Shown: one piece after another, positions 1-11,775 of the stretch | Layout: every line of letters begins with the position of its first letter | Position numbering within the stretch: the first letter of the stretch is position 1 | Assembly: GCF_954871325.1 (NCBI RefSeq) | Contig: NC_088775.1 | Location: forward strand, 68,115,561 to 68,179,560 | Source of the DNA: Gordionus sp. m RMFG-2023 | Lineage: Eukaryota; Nematomorpha; Gordioida; Chordodea; Parachordodidae | DNA length: 64,000 nucleotides | Reading direction: 5' to 3' | Made by a program: the position numbers and the translations under genes | The notes under the pieces: generated by a model | What the model was told of the DNA's origin: nothing | Seen by the model: only the letters and a program-made list of their open reading frames with translations | Database searches by the model: none

Positions 1-1587
1 TAAAAATTAAAATATATAATAGTCATTATTAAAGCCCTGCTAGGACCAATTTTTTCAGGTCTGGTCTGATCTGAGAAAAAATTTAAAAATCGATGAATCC
101 ATCCTCTATTATATTTTTCTAAGAATCTGAATCTGATTCCATTTTTCATAATGAACCCTTGAAAAAAAATATGATAATTTCAACAATAAAAATTATAAGC
201 CAAAAGTAGTGTTGTTAAATACCTACGATTTAGCCGCAACTCAAGGCGAGTTTAATTCAGTAGACTCTGAAAATCAGACTCTTGGGCCAACTCCGTTTTA
301 GATTCCTGGCTGACTTGCAATTCATACTTCTTAGTACTACTGATTTCGAATTATAAGTTAGTTCTTGTTAGCTTTTTATTTCATTTGTGCTCAAATTAAC
401 AATATTTTTATTAAAATGTTAATTATTAATTTATCCAATCAATAATTTAATTGCTACTCTATTAAATTTAGACGGCACAATTACCCAGACCAGATTCAGT
501 CTGGGGGCTATAATCAATTCAAGACTAAAAAATATAGCTGTTATTTTCTCCATTATATTATTCAAAATAAACGATCAAAACTGTCTATTATAGATTAAAT
601 GAAATATAATTATTAATATTTTTTTATTAAACAATAAAATTTTTATATATGATAAGGAATTAAATTAATAAATATAAATAATTTACACCTGCATAATTTG
701 CAATTTTCCTAACTAGCCATTATCAAACCGTATATTAATATTTACTCTATCCTATATCTATGCAAAAAGACATTGTTCTTAGGACACAATCGGCCTCCAT
801 CACTAGCCAAATCCATTGTTAGTTGTAAAAATAACGTAATTATTTAGCAAAGAATACTGATCAATTTTGTATCTAATACTTATATTTTATTATTTATATT
901 GATTATTGACTATTTATTTTTTACTGGAAAAATGAAAAAAATATACTGAACATTTCGTAAATTAAAATAATGATGAAAATTTACAGGGAAATATTAATTA
1001 TGCTTGACTTTATTAGAAAGTGATACTTCTTTGACTAAAGTCGGACTTGATTTTAATAGAAGCTATCGAGTCATGGCTAAGTCGATTTTGGTCTTTTAAC
1101 ATTTTTCATTCTTCCTAATTGAATGTCGCGATTAAAATGTAAAAAAAAATCAAAAAATAATCTAGCTAAAGAGTCGCTTGAGTAGCCTGGCTTGCGAGTT
1201 AGCTTATGCTGCTTATTGAGCCGTGCAAGTCTGACCGTTTTTGGGCTCCGACTTGAGTTTGGAGTAGTAAAAACTCGACTTTAACAAAACTACTTCAAGG
1301 AAAATAAAAATAAATATGGTGTCATTTTTAAAAAATAAATATTTATAAAAACATTAGTAAAAAAGATTAATTTAAAATTTTATCGAGGTTTGAATCCGAT
1401 CCTTAAATTTTATAATCAAGATCACCGAGTCCGAGAAAAGGTCCAACTCGAATCTATCCTTGCAGTGCTTTGGTATTTACTATTTACCTAACTAAGCTAC
1501 TAAAAAATAGTCTAATTGTCATACAACAAAAACAAAATATGTAAATAATAATGTCAAAATATAATTTTTTATTTGTCAACATCTTTA
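1..1587. other. AT-rich DNA with a possible decayed hAT-like element
   Basis: No gene was found here. At about 208 the sequence TAGTGTTGTTAAA resembles a hAT end, and at about 1283-1297 a diverged inverted version (TTTAACAAAACTA) occurs. Short gagtc/gactc motifs cluster inside both ends, as subterminal transposase sites often do. The 8-bp flanks match poorly, so a non-autonomous element of about 1.1 kb is only a weak proposal. If the START exon just downstream is real, much of this stretch would be its preceding intron. Confidence 0.35.
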
Positions 1588-1589
1588 AG

Positions 1590-1743
1590 TGAACCCAATA
1601 AGACTAGAATGGTGAAATTCATACAAGCTGATTTGGGAGGTCGTTTACACAATTCCATAATCCATGCTGCCTTACCATCTAACCTGGCTAATTTTTACTC
1701 TAATTTGAACAAGGCTCTGCTTCAAAGATTTGTCATGACTTAA
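1590..1743 (+). CDS. Probable last exon of a START-domain lipid-transfer protein (STARD4/5/6-like)
   Basis: The frame reads NKTRMVKFIQADLGGRLHNS, then IIHAALPSNLANFYSNLNKA, and ends LLQRFVMT with a TAA stop at 1741-1743. This resembles the C-terminal strand and helix of START domains in the StAR/STARD4-6 group: a hydrophobic strand, a D-L-x-G turn, then a helix with (L/M)PSxLxxF and Y-x-N-L-x-K-A. Those proteins bind sterols or other lipids in a closed cavity and act mostly in the cytosol. A pyrimidine-rich stretch ending in TTTAAG at 1589 is a plausible acceptor, which makes this a terminal exon. The segment is clearly richer in G+C than its surroundings, as a true exon would be. The rest of the domain (about 150 residues) was not found and would lie upstream, possibly outside the window. 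The call is from memory of the family; a dead fragment remains possible. Confidence 0.6.
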
Positions 1744-1775
1744 TTCTCAAAAATTTTCTCAAATTCTACATTAAT

Positions 1776-1781
1776 AATAAA
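1776..1781 (+). promoter_or_regulatory. Candidate polyadenylation signal AATAAA
   Basis: A canonical AATAAA lies 33 bases after the stop codon of the START-like exon, a usual place for a 3' end signal. In DNA this AT-rich the hexamer also occurs often by chance, so it supports the exon only weakly. Confidence 0.4.
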
Positions 1782-2658
1782 TATACTATATATATAAAAC
1801 CTTATTTCTTTAATGGTATTTAAATTTTATCAATATACTTATCTTATAAAATGCTCATGATTACAGAAATAATTGAATAATATAATATATGAATCTTATG
1901 TATATTGTATTTTTTTTTAAAATAAAATACCTTGAAGATTGTTTTATTTTATTACTTTACTTATATAACATAAGCAAAATTAAAGTTTCCTACAATTTAA
2001 AAATGGAAAACTTTTATTCAAAAAAGCATGGCTTCTAAAGATATCTATATTTATGGGCAATATTTTTATAACATTTTTGTTATAAATTTCATAAAAATTA
2101 TATCGTTTAATGATAGTATAACATTTTGTCAGATTCATATTTGTAGTAAGTTAGCCATCAGAGAGGTAAGAAACATGGAGTTCATCTATCCATCAGGAGG
2201 ATAGATACTGGTTGAGTGAATAAAGATAATGAATATGCATGTATGACTGGATTTTAAACTTACAGTATATATATAAAAGTTGTATATATTTCATATTTTT
2301 TCAAATAAAAACTTTGAAATCTAAGTGTTTAAAAAAAATTGATTTACATTTTTCAAGATGTGTTTTATCTAAGTTACTCTATGGTTAGTATATAAGATAT
2401 GCATCTCTAAGGTTAGAATAAAATTTACCAATAAATATGAACTAATGATCATGAAAAATTTATTAGAACTAACTAATGTTAAAATTCTCGAAAGGGTAGA
2501 TTTGGCAGCACACTGGGCCTGGTTTAGTGTCTCGACTGAGCATAATTCGAAAAAAATTAACTTAAACCCGAATACAAAACCTATGAGCAATTATACAATT
2601 ATGGGCTGGGTTTAAAATTGTAAAATGTTAAAGTACTGTTAAATTATCAAGTTATACC
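1782..2658. other. AT-rich intergenic stretch, no gene seen
   Basis: This holds low-complexity A/T runs and no open frame with coding character. A slightly GC-richer patch at about 2500-2620 (AGCACACTGGGCCTGG and nearby) resembles the GC-rich termini of small hAT MITEs elsewhere in the window, but I found no partner end. Confidence 0.5.
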
Positions 2659-2863
2659 TAGTGTTGCGTAATCGGCTAAAAACTAAGCCTAAAAATCGGC
2701 TAAAAATAAATTAGTCAAAAATTCTGCATCGATGCCTAGCATTAATTATTATTTATTTATTTTAGTAATAAAATAATTTATTTTATTTATATTTCATGTA
2801 AATAATTTATTATTATTATTAACAAATAAACATATGATTTAATATTTTTTATTTATACTTTTA

Positions 2864-3163
2864 GGCTGCTATCAAAGTGGAGATGGATCCGTTTTTTACA
2901 TCCGTTCCGTCAAAGGTCAATCTCATTAAAAATGATATATATGTTCAAAGTGCGTCCGTTCCGATACCTTCTCTTAAAAACAAATCCGGCAAATTTTGAA
3001 GTCAAAACATTTTGACTTTTTGATCCAGAAAATTTTATAGAGCGTTATAACGTTACTTATAATTTTTTAAGAATGAAAATCAATATATATATCATCTTTT
3101 ATGAGATTGACTTTTGACGGAACAGATGTAAAAAACAGATCCGTATCCACTTTGAATGCAGTC
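2864..3163. mobile_element. 300-bp Harbinger-like (Tourist-type) MITE with TTA duplication
   Basis: Terminal inverted repeats of about 78 bp begin GGCTGCTATCAAAGTGG on the left and, read inverted, GACTGCATTCAAAGTGG on the right. The element is flanked by TTA at 2861-2863 and 3164-3166. A 3-bp TTA duplication and a GG start fit the PIF/Harbinger superfamily; this assignment is inference. It sits inside the left arm of the foldback element, and the opposite arm near 6005 (inverted, ...CTTTTAGGTG...) shows the site without the insert. There is no coding sequence. Confidence 0.75.
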
Positions 3164-3287
3164 TTAGGTAAAATTTTTTATAATTTTTTTTTATATCATT
3201 TTTGTAAAATTATATATTTTTTTATTAAATGAGGTGGTTTTTTCTAAGTAATGTTATTTTATATGATCTTTTTAAGGATAATATTTT

Positions 3288-5416
3288 AATGTGACCAGGG
3301 GCGGACTGGCGACGCTACGGCCTCGTGGGCATTTTTTTATAGCGGCCTAATTTATATGGGGGCGAAGCCCCCATACTTCGCTTTTGCCCGGTCTTCGACC
3401 GGGTTCCCTTTTATGGTATCTTCGATTTATATGATTTTTATTACTTCTTATTTTTGAAAATAAGTTCAAAAGATTTACATTTTTAGTAAAAAAAAAGAAT
3501 AGTATTATACGATAATCATATATTTTATTTTTAAAAAATGCACATCTAAAATCATATTCATTCCCAATATAAAATAATATTCATTGCACATATATATTTT
3601 ATATTAGATTTATAACGATATTGCACTATAAAGTCAAATCATACATCACATGTTAAATATAAAAAAATACATACTTAATATATCAAATCAATTAATTACA
3701 CATATAAAATTATTGCAGTTTTACAATATTACAGCGTATAAAATTGCTGCACTTATAAAATCAGGCACCGATCATATTGTAAATAGATATTAATAAAATT
3801 CAAATAAAAGATTTAAGGAAATATATAATTTTTACGTTAATAAATCTCTCATTAACTTTGAACCTTTGCGCAAATATACAAGAATATCTTCTAGTTCAAT
3901 CTGCGCTAATGGTTCTCATTCAACTGACATTAAAAACGCTTCTTATTTTTCTTGTTCAATATTAGCTCTCAGCTTTTTCTATAATTTTTAATTTACTAAA
4001 TGCTTTCTCGCAATTAACCTGCGTAAATGACAAAGTTAAAATGTATTCATGCCTAAAATAAATTAGTGTTACTTGTATGCATATTGCATCTTAATTTCAT
4101 ACACGCTTATTAAACACTTGTTACATTTATTATCACACTCTTAGTTATTATCATACATCTTCTTCATTTGACTCCTCACTTGTACATACGATCATCGTCC
4201 GTTTCATTTAATTCTGCTACCAAATCTTTGAATACACTGGCAAATGAACATTATTCGTTACGTAATTTAACACTCAATATATATATCTTTACTACTTATT
4301 TCATCAAAATGTTTAGGATGCAAATATTGCACATTCAAAATAAGCTCTCAATTCGCAGAGAGCCGTTCCGACAAGCTGTTTATAATTTGATCAATTATAG
4401 GACGAAATACTCCGAACCTATAAAGATCTCGATTCTTGACTTTTATCTTGGCATTTATATATTCTCTTCGCTCGTCCTATTCGGTTTGTTGGCAGAGCAT
4501 TCTGTACCCTGATACTCTCCGGGAGCTTTAAATATTAAAGTGTTTCATTTAAATTAGAAGCCATTTTATTGCTTTATTTTGAATCGATGTAATAATCGAT
4601 GATACAGAAGACTTAGCTTCTATCATTTTCTATGATGCTGACAAAGTACCTAATTTTATTGTCTGAAGATATGACAATGGCCCCATTATTTCAATAATTT
4701 CCAAATATATTATATCTGTACTGAGTCTTAAATTTACATAAATTATCAAGTTTTTGTCTCAAATGATTTATTATCTATTATAAATTGAAGTGCATTTATC
4801 GTTATTGGGAGCAAGCTTTCTTTACCATATATCTTCTAAGGGCTTTTTCACGTGCCCTCACTACCTTATCTATCCTATTTTTTGCTGCTTTCTCAACTTA
4901 TTTTGGCCAGTGAATTATTCTGTTTCATCCAAGCATCCATCCTTTTATCTGATTCACCGACTTGGATTTTATTTGATTTGAATGAATTAAGAATAAGAAA
5001 TGTTGGCAATATTATTTCTACAATAAATCAATGTGTAAAAATGTAATATAATGAATTAATCAAAACTTAGCTTTCATTCTACTCAAACGGAAGCGTTTTT
5101 TCTTCATTTGAAAAAAAAAACAAAGGAAAGAACGTGGTAATAATGTATAGCGTCAAGCGACGTTACTGTTATTTTATGCATTAAATTATAGTAAACGACA
5201 TGACAATTGTCAAGGAATGTGATATTCAAATCATATAGATATCATTAAAAATAAATAAATGATAAGAGAAAATAATGTGAACATAATATATTTTTTTTCT
5301 AATCGGCCTCTTTTTTGATATTCTACTCTGATCGGCCTCAAAAATCGACATTTTCTCGATGCCTCTTGGGCAAAATGCCCACCTGGTCTTATGGCCAGTC
5401 CGCCTCTGAATGTGAC
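3288..5416 (-). mobile_element. hAT transposon (3296-5408) with perfect 8-bp target duplication
   Basis: The ends are CAGGGGCGGACTGGC (3296) and GCCAGTCCGCCTCTG (ending 5408), an imperfect inverted pair typical of hAT elements. The 8 bases AATGTGAC flank it exactly at 3288-3295 and 5409-5416. The length is 2113 bp. A GC-rich hairpin-like stretch (GGGGGCGAAGCCCCC) lies at about 3358. A decayed transposase is on the minus strand. The element interrupts the foldback element, so it is the younger of the two. Confidence 0.9.
3845..4037 (-). pseudogene. hAT transposase, C-terminal dimerisation region, decayed
   Basis: Read on the minus strand, this region gives VNCEKAFSKLKII followed, in another frame, by KLRANIEQEK, and further on by IELEDILVYLRKGSKLMRDL. 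This is the hAT C-terminal dimerisation domain (C-E-R-x-F-S-x-L-K-x-I and the helix after it), the zf-MYM1-like branch. At least one frameshift and two in-frame stops separate the pieces, so no working transposase is made. The order fits a gene running leftward in the hAT element. The remainder (about 4050-5100) is too degraded to read confidently. Confidence 0.75.
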
Positions 5417-6440
5417 AATTGTTATAATCATTATTTTTAAAGTTTTTTGAATTTTTTTGTCAAAATAGGTTAAAATTAGTATTGATAACATGTTTAAATA
5501 AAATTTACTAAAGATGTACCATAGAAAAGTGACAATTGTCATAATCGTTATTTTTTAAGTTTTTTGATTTCACTTATCTAGAGTACATCTTCACTAAATT
5601 TTTATTTAAACATATTATCAATACTTATAACGATTATGACAATTGTCACTTTTCTATGGTACATCTTCACTAAATTTTATTTAAACTTTCGTCAAAAAAC
5701 TTTAAAAATAACGATTATTACAATTGTCACTTTTCTATGATACATCTTCACTAAATTTTATTTAAACATGGTATCAATACTTATTTTAACATATTTTCGT
5801 CAAAAAAAATTCAAAAATCTTTAAAAATAACGATTATGACAATTGTCACATTAAAATATTATCCTCTAAAGATCATATAAAATAACATCAAAAATGTTTA
5901 ATATAAATATTTTTAAAAAATTATTTAGAAAAAACCACCTCATTTAATAAAAAAATAGATAATTTTACAAAAATGATAAAAAAAATATTATAAAAGATTT
6001 CACCTAAAAGAGTGTTTATTTATCTAATAACATTTGCAATATAATTCCTCAATAAAAGATATATTTACAAAGAAGATTGTGAAAATCACTAGTAAATTGT
6101 ATTAAAAAGAATATTACAATTACAATAGCAGCATATTATTATTTTTATTAAAAAAACATCAAATAAATAAATTTATTTTCATTTCAAAATATAATAATAT
6201 AAATAAAAAATATTAAATCATATCATGTTTATTTGTTGATAATAAAATATTTACATTAAATATAAATATAAATAAAATAAATTATTTTACTAAAATAAAT
6301 AAATAATAATTAATGCTAAAGTATCGATGCAGAATTTTTGACTAATTTATTTTAGCCAATTTTTAGGCTTAGTCAATTTTTAGTCTCAGCCGATTTTAGC
6401 TGATTTTTAGGCTTAGCCGATTTTTAGGCTTAGCCTGACA

Positions 6441-8115
6441 TAATTATATAATGCTTTCAATTTTAATTTAATAAATATATTAGATTCTAAAATTTTCATA
6501 ATTATTCGTTTTAGTTGTGCCAATATAGATTGTCGGGGGGGGGGGGGGTATATAGTTTTACAAATGCGATAATATTTTACTTATATATAGTTTCCCACCT
6601 ATTTAAAAATGATACTTCATATAACAATAAATATATATAAAGTAATTCGGACCAGTAAAATTTAATTCATTCTATATATTTTTAGTCTTAGATTTATTTT
6701 CTATAATGAATGTATTAGTCTTCAATATATTAGTATATTAATGTAATTATTTCTCTAGTAAACCACTTTAGGTCAGCCCCATACAGCAAATCGAATAGGT
6801 TGGCAGAGAACTACATTAGTACGATGAAGACACGTTTCTATGCGAGAAGGAAATGTGGTATTCCAGACCAGCTAAATCTAGGAAATGTTTTGTTACTCAC
6901 CACAAAACTCCAAATGCGACCATGGGTAAATCTCCCCAAAAATAATGTTTGGTAGGTCGCTCAGAAGGACGTTAAATCAGTGGAAATTATCCCCAAGAGA
7001 AAGGGCCTAAAACTCATTATGGAAATAAAAATATCATAAAATAAACATTGAGCCCCGTGAATTTGAAAATATTCAAAAGGTTTGGCTAAATAAAGGAAAA
7101 ACCACGGGATGCATGACGGTTGTTCAAATTAAAAGTACGATATCGAATGATGTTGAGTCCTATGGCATGGTAAGAAACATATATGCCGATAACTGAGAGA
7201 AGTACTAGTACAAGCAAAGAAAATACCAATAACAGTGACGAGAGACGTAGACATCGTAGAAGATACAAAAAGAGTTTTGAAACCCCCATTACGTTTTTCT
7301 GACGAATTCAATTTGCAGTAAGAACTGCAATGTATATATCTATATTAATTAAATCGATTGTTATTATAGATAAAAAATATATTCACTTAATTTATTATTT
7401 TTTTATATATAAAGAGAATTAATTAATAATACATTCAATTTTATAATTTTTTTATTTCTTTATCTATCTTATTATTAGAACATCTCATTTTCAGAAATAA
7501 TTCATGACTTACCATATTCAAAAGTTCTTTGGGATTTTCAAAGATCAGAATCATCGGAAAGCATGATTATGCGGGAAAAACATTATCACATCTTATATAA
7601 CTCTTTTATGTAGAATTAGTTGAAAATTTTATTTCTCGATCCTTATTTAAATTTGATGCATTTTATTTAACAGTGGCATTTCTATTTCGCGAATTCCACA
7701 ATTCATATTAAAATTCTGCTGTACACCTACGCCAAATTAATATGGTCTGCGGATACGTGATGCTTCATGTTTAATTTTGATCAAATTAATTCTGCAACCT
7801 CTGCTGTATGTTATCCCCGGATTGGGTTTCTGCAAAATGATGACTCTGCTCCATAAAGTATGGGGGAGACAACCCATGGCATTTTTTAAAATTTTATTGC
7901 ATAGGTTGGTTATATAGAGAGAATTAATATTTATAAGCTTATCAAAGTGTGTGGGGGGCGTGTAAAATTTAGGCCTGATTCTATCTGGAATTTGCGGATA
8001 ACGACTACATATTTATGGAAGACTTTGCTGAATAATAGTTTGTTTGGTATAATTCTTTGACGATTCTGCTAAATCCCGCGTATCTGATGGTCTAATCTTT
8101 TTGTTAAAGGTATGG
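6441..8115. other. AT-rich stretch with a poly-G run and a GC-richer patch
   Basis: A run of 14 G lies at 6535-6548. The patch at about 6770-7300 is less AT-rich than its flanks. One + frame there reads LAENYISTMKTRFYARRKCG and nearby text that looks like decayed coding sequence, but I recognise no family and stops interrupt every frame. I see nothing else that can be supported. Confidence 0.4.
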
Positions 8116-8570
8116 TCAGACACAGACTGGTGATGTTGCAGCTTCTTGGGGAAATTCTTTCTAGCAGCCTTGTTTTTATTGGAGCTTTGCTCTCTAACCT
8201 CCCTCTCCCAATTTTTCGGGTTTTCGGCCCGCTTTTACCCCGCCTTCGATCGGTTCCCCTCTAATGGCTTTTCCATATTTTACATGGTTTTTATTATTTC
8301 TAATATCTTTGAAAAAATACATGTCTAAAATAAAGGGATTAACACTATATTGCTGTTATATTATTTTTATTAAGAAAGAACACTATAATTTAACAATAAT
8401 ACATATTAACTTTAAGAATTATACATTTAAAACCATACTAATTGCACTTAAAAACAATCTCAATTACTCCTATAAAATGATTTATTCCACATATAAAATC
8501 ATATTAATTGCACATAGTGTTGTTAATTTACTTGATCATATAATTTACGACCCAATTTTCCGGAAATAAA
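8116..8570. mobile_element. Decayed hAT end, relative of the 3.3-kb hAT
   Basis: The start (CAGACACAGACTGGTGATG, about 8116) and the next 250 bp align by eye with the left end of the hAT at 3296. Both contain a G-C-A-G/C-C-T-like step, a GGTTTTCGGCC/TCTTCGACCGGGTTCCC-like block, then a run toward TTTTTATTA. Later shared short motifs such as ATTGCACA suggest the match continues to about 8510. I did not find its other end. Short open frames here are accidental. Confidence 0.6.
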
Positions 8571-9123
8571 TGTATGAGTTTGAATTTAATCGTCAATATG
8601 TTTCATTAAATCATCACAACACTAAAATAATGAAATATATTTCTTCGTGTATTATTTATAACTATAAATAAAATAATAAAATATATAAAAAAAACCAATC
8701 CCTTATTTTTTTAGGTTATATATTTTTTTCCGACACGACTAAATACAAAAGAAATTAATCATAATCAATCAAAATTTGATTATATAATATTATTTTAAAA
8801 ATAATTTTTTTTTAGAAACATTTTTTTTAATGTACATAAATCAATTTTTTATTAAGTAAAAAATTGAGATTAAATATCAAATAATTTAAAATTCTATTTT
8901 TTACTTAATATTATTGGAAGAAAAAATATATTTACTAGCTTATTAGAACTTAAATTTTATTTTACAATTGCAAAATTTAACAAATATATATCCATAAGTG
9001 GCCGTTAAATGCATAAATATGAAAATATATTCTTAGGAAACCAGAATAATTATTGGATAGCGCTTTTTTTATATTTGGGTGTAAATTCATGTGAAAAACC
9101 TAATTTTTTTTAAAAAATATAGA
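8571..9123. repeat. AT-rich DNA; 8745-9123 is a diverged copy of 12490-12850
   Basis: From about 8745 the sequence closely matches 12490-12850 in direct orientation. Landmarks include GGATAGCGCTTTTTT at 9057 and 12786, and TGTGAAAAACCTAA at 9091 and 12820. This is the left flank of the long-inverted-repeat transposon; the other copy lacks the transposon. No gene is present. Confidence 0.75.
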
Positions 9124-11440
9124 GTGTGAATTCCATATCAAATCAACAAAAAAAAATTGATTTTCAACACCCCCTTCAATTTTTCTTATATTTTGTATAC
9201 TGGTAATATATACTATAACTAAGAAAAAAAATAAAATATTTTCCAACACTGTTTACCCGCTAAGATATGACCGTTTAAAGCGCGGATAAATGGTACATTT
9301 TTGACAAAATGCACCTTATTTATTTTCAAATATCTCGAGAAATAATTAAGTTAGGAAAATAATTTAAATTTTATTTTGTAGCTTAATAAAAGTTCTTTAA
9401 AATGACATAAAAATAAATATGATGGACATTTTATTAATATCGAAAACCGGATGTGTAAAACCGGAAATGGCCATAGAAAAAAAAGGTATTTTTCAAATTT
9501 TTTTTTCTGTAGATAGATATCACACTGCTTTATATTTGTACAAAATCCTAGACTGGGATGAACATGGGTTTAGGAGTTATCACTCTTTATATGGCTAAAA
9601 TTGAACAAATTTAACATTAATATCAACATGTTTTAATTTAATGAATAGTTATGAAATAATGATAATAAAATTATGTCTAAATGACAGGCCCTTACTTTTT
9701 TTATCTTTATAAAAAAAAATTTGAGAGATGGCTGGGATAATGAGCTGTTTAAAACTTTAGTTAAATTTTATCTCGAAATTAAAATTACTTGACAAAATAA
9801 TTTTAAATATTTTATTTAGCATAAAATAATCTACCAAAGTTGAAATTCAACAATAAATATTCCCCCATATATTCAAAATTAAAAGATAGGCTTAATATAT
9901 TATTTGACAAGAATTCTATAGATTATAAAACATTCAAAAAATGGATAGCAGTGATCGAACTATCCTCGAAACACTGACAAAATCCGCTGACGAAATTGTA
10001 GATTATTTAATTGAATAATTAAACAATTTAATTCCTCATTTGTTTATAGCTTCACGATAATCATTTTACGAAACTTTTTAAAATTCAATTTAAATGTTGG
10101 CGAATTCTTAGTTATTGCAGACTTTTCAGAAAACTATGCATTTGTAGTGCAGAACCATGCATAAGGATTTAATCAGACCAATAATCAAGCCACTATCAAC
10201 TCTTTTATAATTTATTACCGTGAGAACAACATAATAAAATATGTAAATTTAGTGGTTATATCAGATTGTTTAAAGCACAACGCATGTGCATTTATTTTAA
10301 AAATTGATCGTATTCTTAAAGGAAAGATTTAATTGAGTGGCTAAAATTTATTATTTTTCTGATGGAGCAATAACCAATATAAAAATAAAAGGTTTTATTA
10401 ATCTCTACAATCATGAAAATGATTTTGGGATAAAGGCTGAGTGACATTTTTTGAAACCGCATAAGGAAAACGTCCATGCGACATTTTGAGAGCCGTTACT
10501 AAACGATTAGCAGCTCGAGCAAGCTTGCAACGTCCATATGAACATCACATATTGACAACAATAGATTTATTTAACTATGCAAGAAATAATATCTATGGGG
10601 TAAATTATATATTTGTGAGCAATAATGAATGTATGAACATAGAAACTCATCTTGAAAGCAGATTTTTGAGAGCAAAGAGAATTTCTGGAACACAAAGTTC
10701 CAAGCTTTTATTCCACTAGACGAAAACAAAATCATAATTTATTAAAATTCCTTGGATGATTATAATATATGATATATTTTAATTATAAATTTTTGATTGT
10801 ATTATAAGTAATGCAATTTGAGGCAAATAAAGTTATAAATATGTTTGGAATTATTTTGTCAAGTACTAGCTTAGCGACAAAATTTTACTAAAGTGTTAAA
10901 CAAAGTTCATTATTCCAGCCACTTCTCAAAAATTTTGATTAAAAAAAAAGTAAGGGCCTGTCATTTAGACATAATTTTATTCTCATTATTTCATCTATTC
11001 ATTAAATTTAAATATGATGATATTAATGTTAAATTTGTTCAATTTTAGCTATATAAAGAGTGATAACTCCTAAACCCATGTTCAACCCAATCTAGGATTT
11101 TGAAATATAAAGCAGTGTATCTATCTACAGACATTTCCGGTTTTACACATCCGGTTTTCGATATTAATAAAATGTCCATCATATTTATTTTTATGTTATT
11201 TTAAAGAACTATTAAGCTACAAAATAAAATAATTATTTTTCTAACATAATTATTTCTCGAGATATTTGAAAATAATAGACATATTTTTCCGCGCTTTAAA
11301 CGGCCATATCTTAGCGGGTAAACAGTGTTGGAAGGTAAAATTTCATTTTTTTCTTAGTTATAGAATATACTACCAGTATACAAAATTTAAGAAAAATTGA
11401 ATCGGGTTGAAACCTTGGTTGATTTGATATGGAATTCACC
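9124..11440. mobile_element. DNA transposon with inverted repeats of about 0.6-0.7 kb
   Basis: The left arm (about 9124-9840) and right arm (about 10810-11440) are inverted copies. The outer ends read GTGAATTCCATATCAAATCA at 9126 and, inverted, GGTGAATTCCATATCAAATC at the right. Further in, AAGGGCCTGTCATTTAGACA at 10957 is the mirror of the block at about 9675. Between the arms is a broken gene of a transposase-like family. The paralogous site at about 12848 (AAAAAATAGAGGTTTCTTTG) has no insert and gives the boundaries to within a few bases, with ATAG a possible short duplication. I could not name the superfamily. Confidence 0.8.
10096..10750 (+). pseudogene. Broken transposase-like gene (ADFSENY / VVISD / FSDGA family)
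   Basis: The first segment reads GEFLVIADFSENYAFVVQNH, then a stop, then QATINSFIIYYREN and LVVISDCLKHNACAF. The second (about 10352-10440) reads YFSDGA and FINLYNHENDFGIKAE. The third (10486-10719) reads TVKRLAARASLQRPYEHHIL-like residues and ends with RISGTQ. I recall this motif order from uncharacterised, transposon-linked animal proteins; acidic residues in DFSENY, VISD and FSDGA could form a DDE-type site, which is inference. Several stops and shifts break it, including a stop where the relatives have Trp after GIKAE. The N-terminal part is mostly missing. It lies centrally between the inverted arms, as a transposon's own gene would. Confidence 0.65.
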
Positions 11441-11502
11441 ATAGGTTTCTTTGACATTTAATTAATGAGTAGGTTTAGAATCGAAAAATAGAAAATTTGT
11501 AA

Positions 11503-11775
11503 GGCACATATTGCTGGCGTTATTGATCAAAATCTCTTCATTTTTGGTTTATTTATTTATAAATACGTGTAAATCTTTATCCCAAATTTTTTTTTTTAAA
11601 TATCGTAATTTGACAGATAACCGATTTGAAACCGGGCCAATGACTAAATACTGCATTGCTGGCGTTATTCATGGAAAATTTTTTATTTTTGGTTTATACG
11701 TGTACAATAACGTGTTAAACAATATCCTAAAATATATTTTGAAAATATTATGATTTGACCGAATGCCGAGCTCAA
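11503..11775. repeat. Isolated diverged satellite monomer outside the main array
   Basis: This contains both satellite half-units in order: TTGCTGGCGTTATT, CATTTTTGGTTTATTTAT, CCGATTTGAAACCGG, then ATTTTTGGTTTATACGTG, TGATTTGACCGAATGCCGAG. It is more diverged than any monomer of the main array and directly follows the right flank of the long-inverted-repeat transposon. It looks like an old edge copy of the array. Confidence 0.85.

Larger units (their letters stand above)
2659..6440. mobile_element. Foldback-type element with long inverted arms, hosting two nested insertions
   Basis: The left arm (about 2659-3287) and right arm (about 5845-6440) are diverged inverted copies. For example, ATTCTGCATCGATGC at 2721 is mirrored by GCATCGATGCAGAATT-like sequence near 6325, and the GAGGTGGTTTTTTCTAA stretch near 3230 is mirrored near 5930. 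The outer ends contain repeated AATCGGCTAA/TTAGCC motifs. The centre (about 5417-5850) is itself built from inverted copies of GACAATTGTC-containing sequence. No transposase belonging to this element is visible, so it is non-autonomous. It contains a 300-bp MITE in the left arm and a 2.1-kb hAT between arm and centre; without them it would be roughly 1.4 kb. The right arm carries about 190 bp that the left lacks. I could not settle its target duplication or superfamily. Confidence 0.7.

Noticed and set aside
5231-5542. Minus-strand frame of 103 residues
   Set aside because: It runs across the hAT end and its target duplication into the foldback, so it is an accidental join.
8146-8569. Two + frames of 60 and 101 residues
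   Set aside because: They lie in noncoding end sequence of a decayed hAT.
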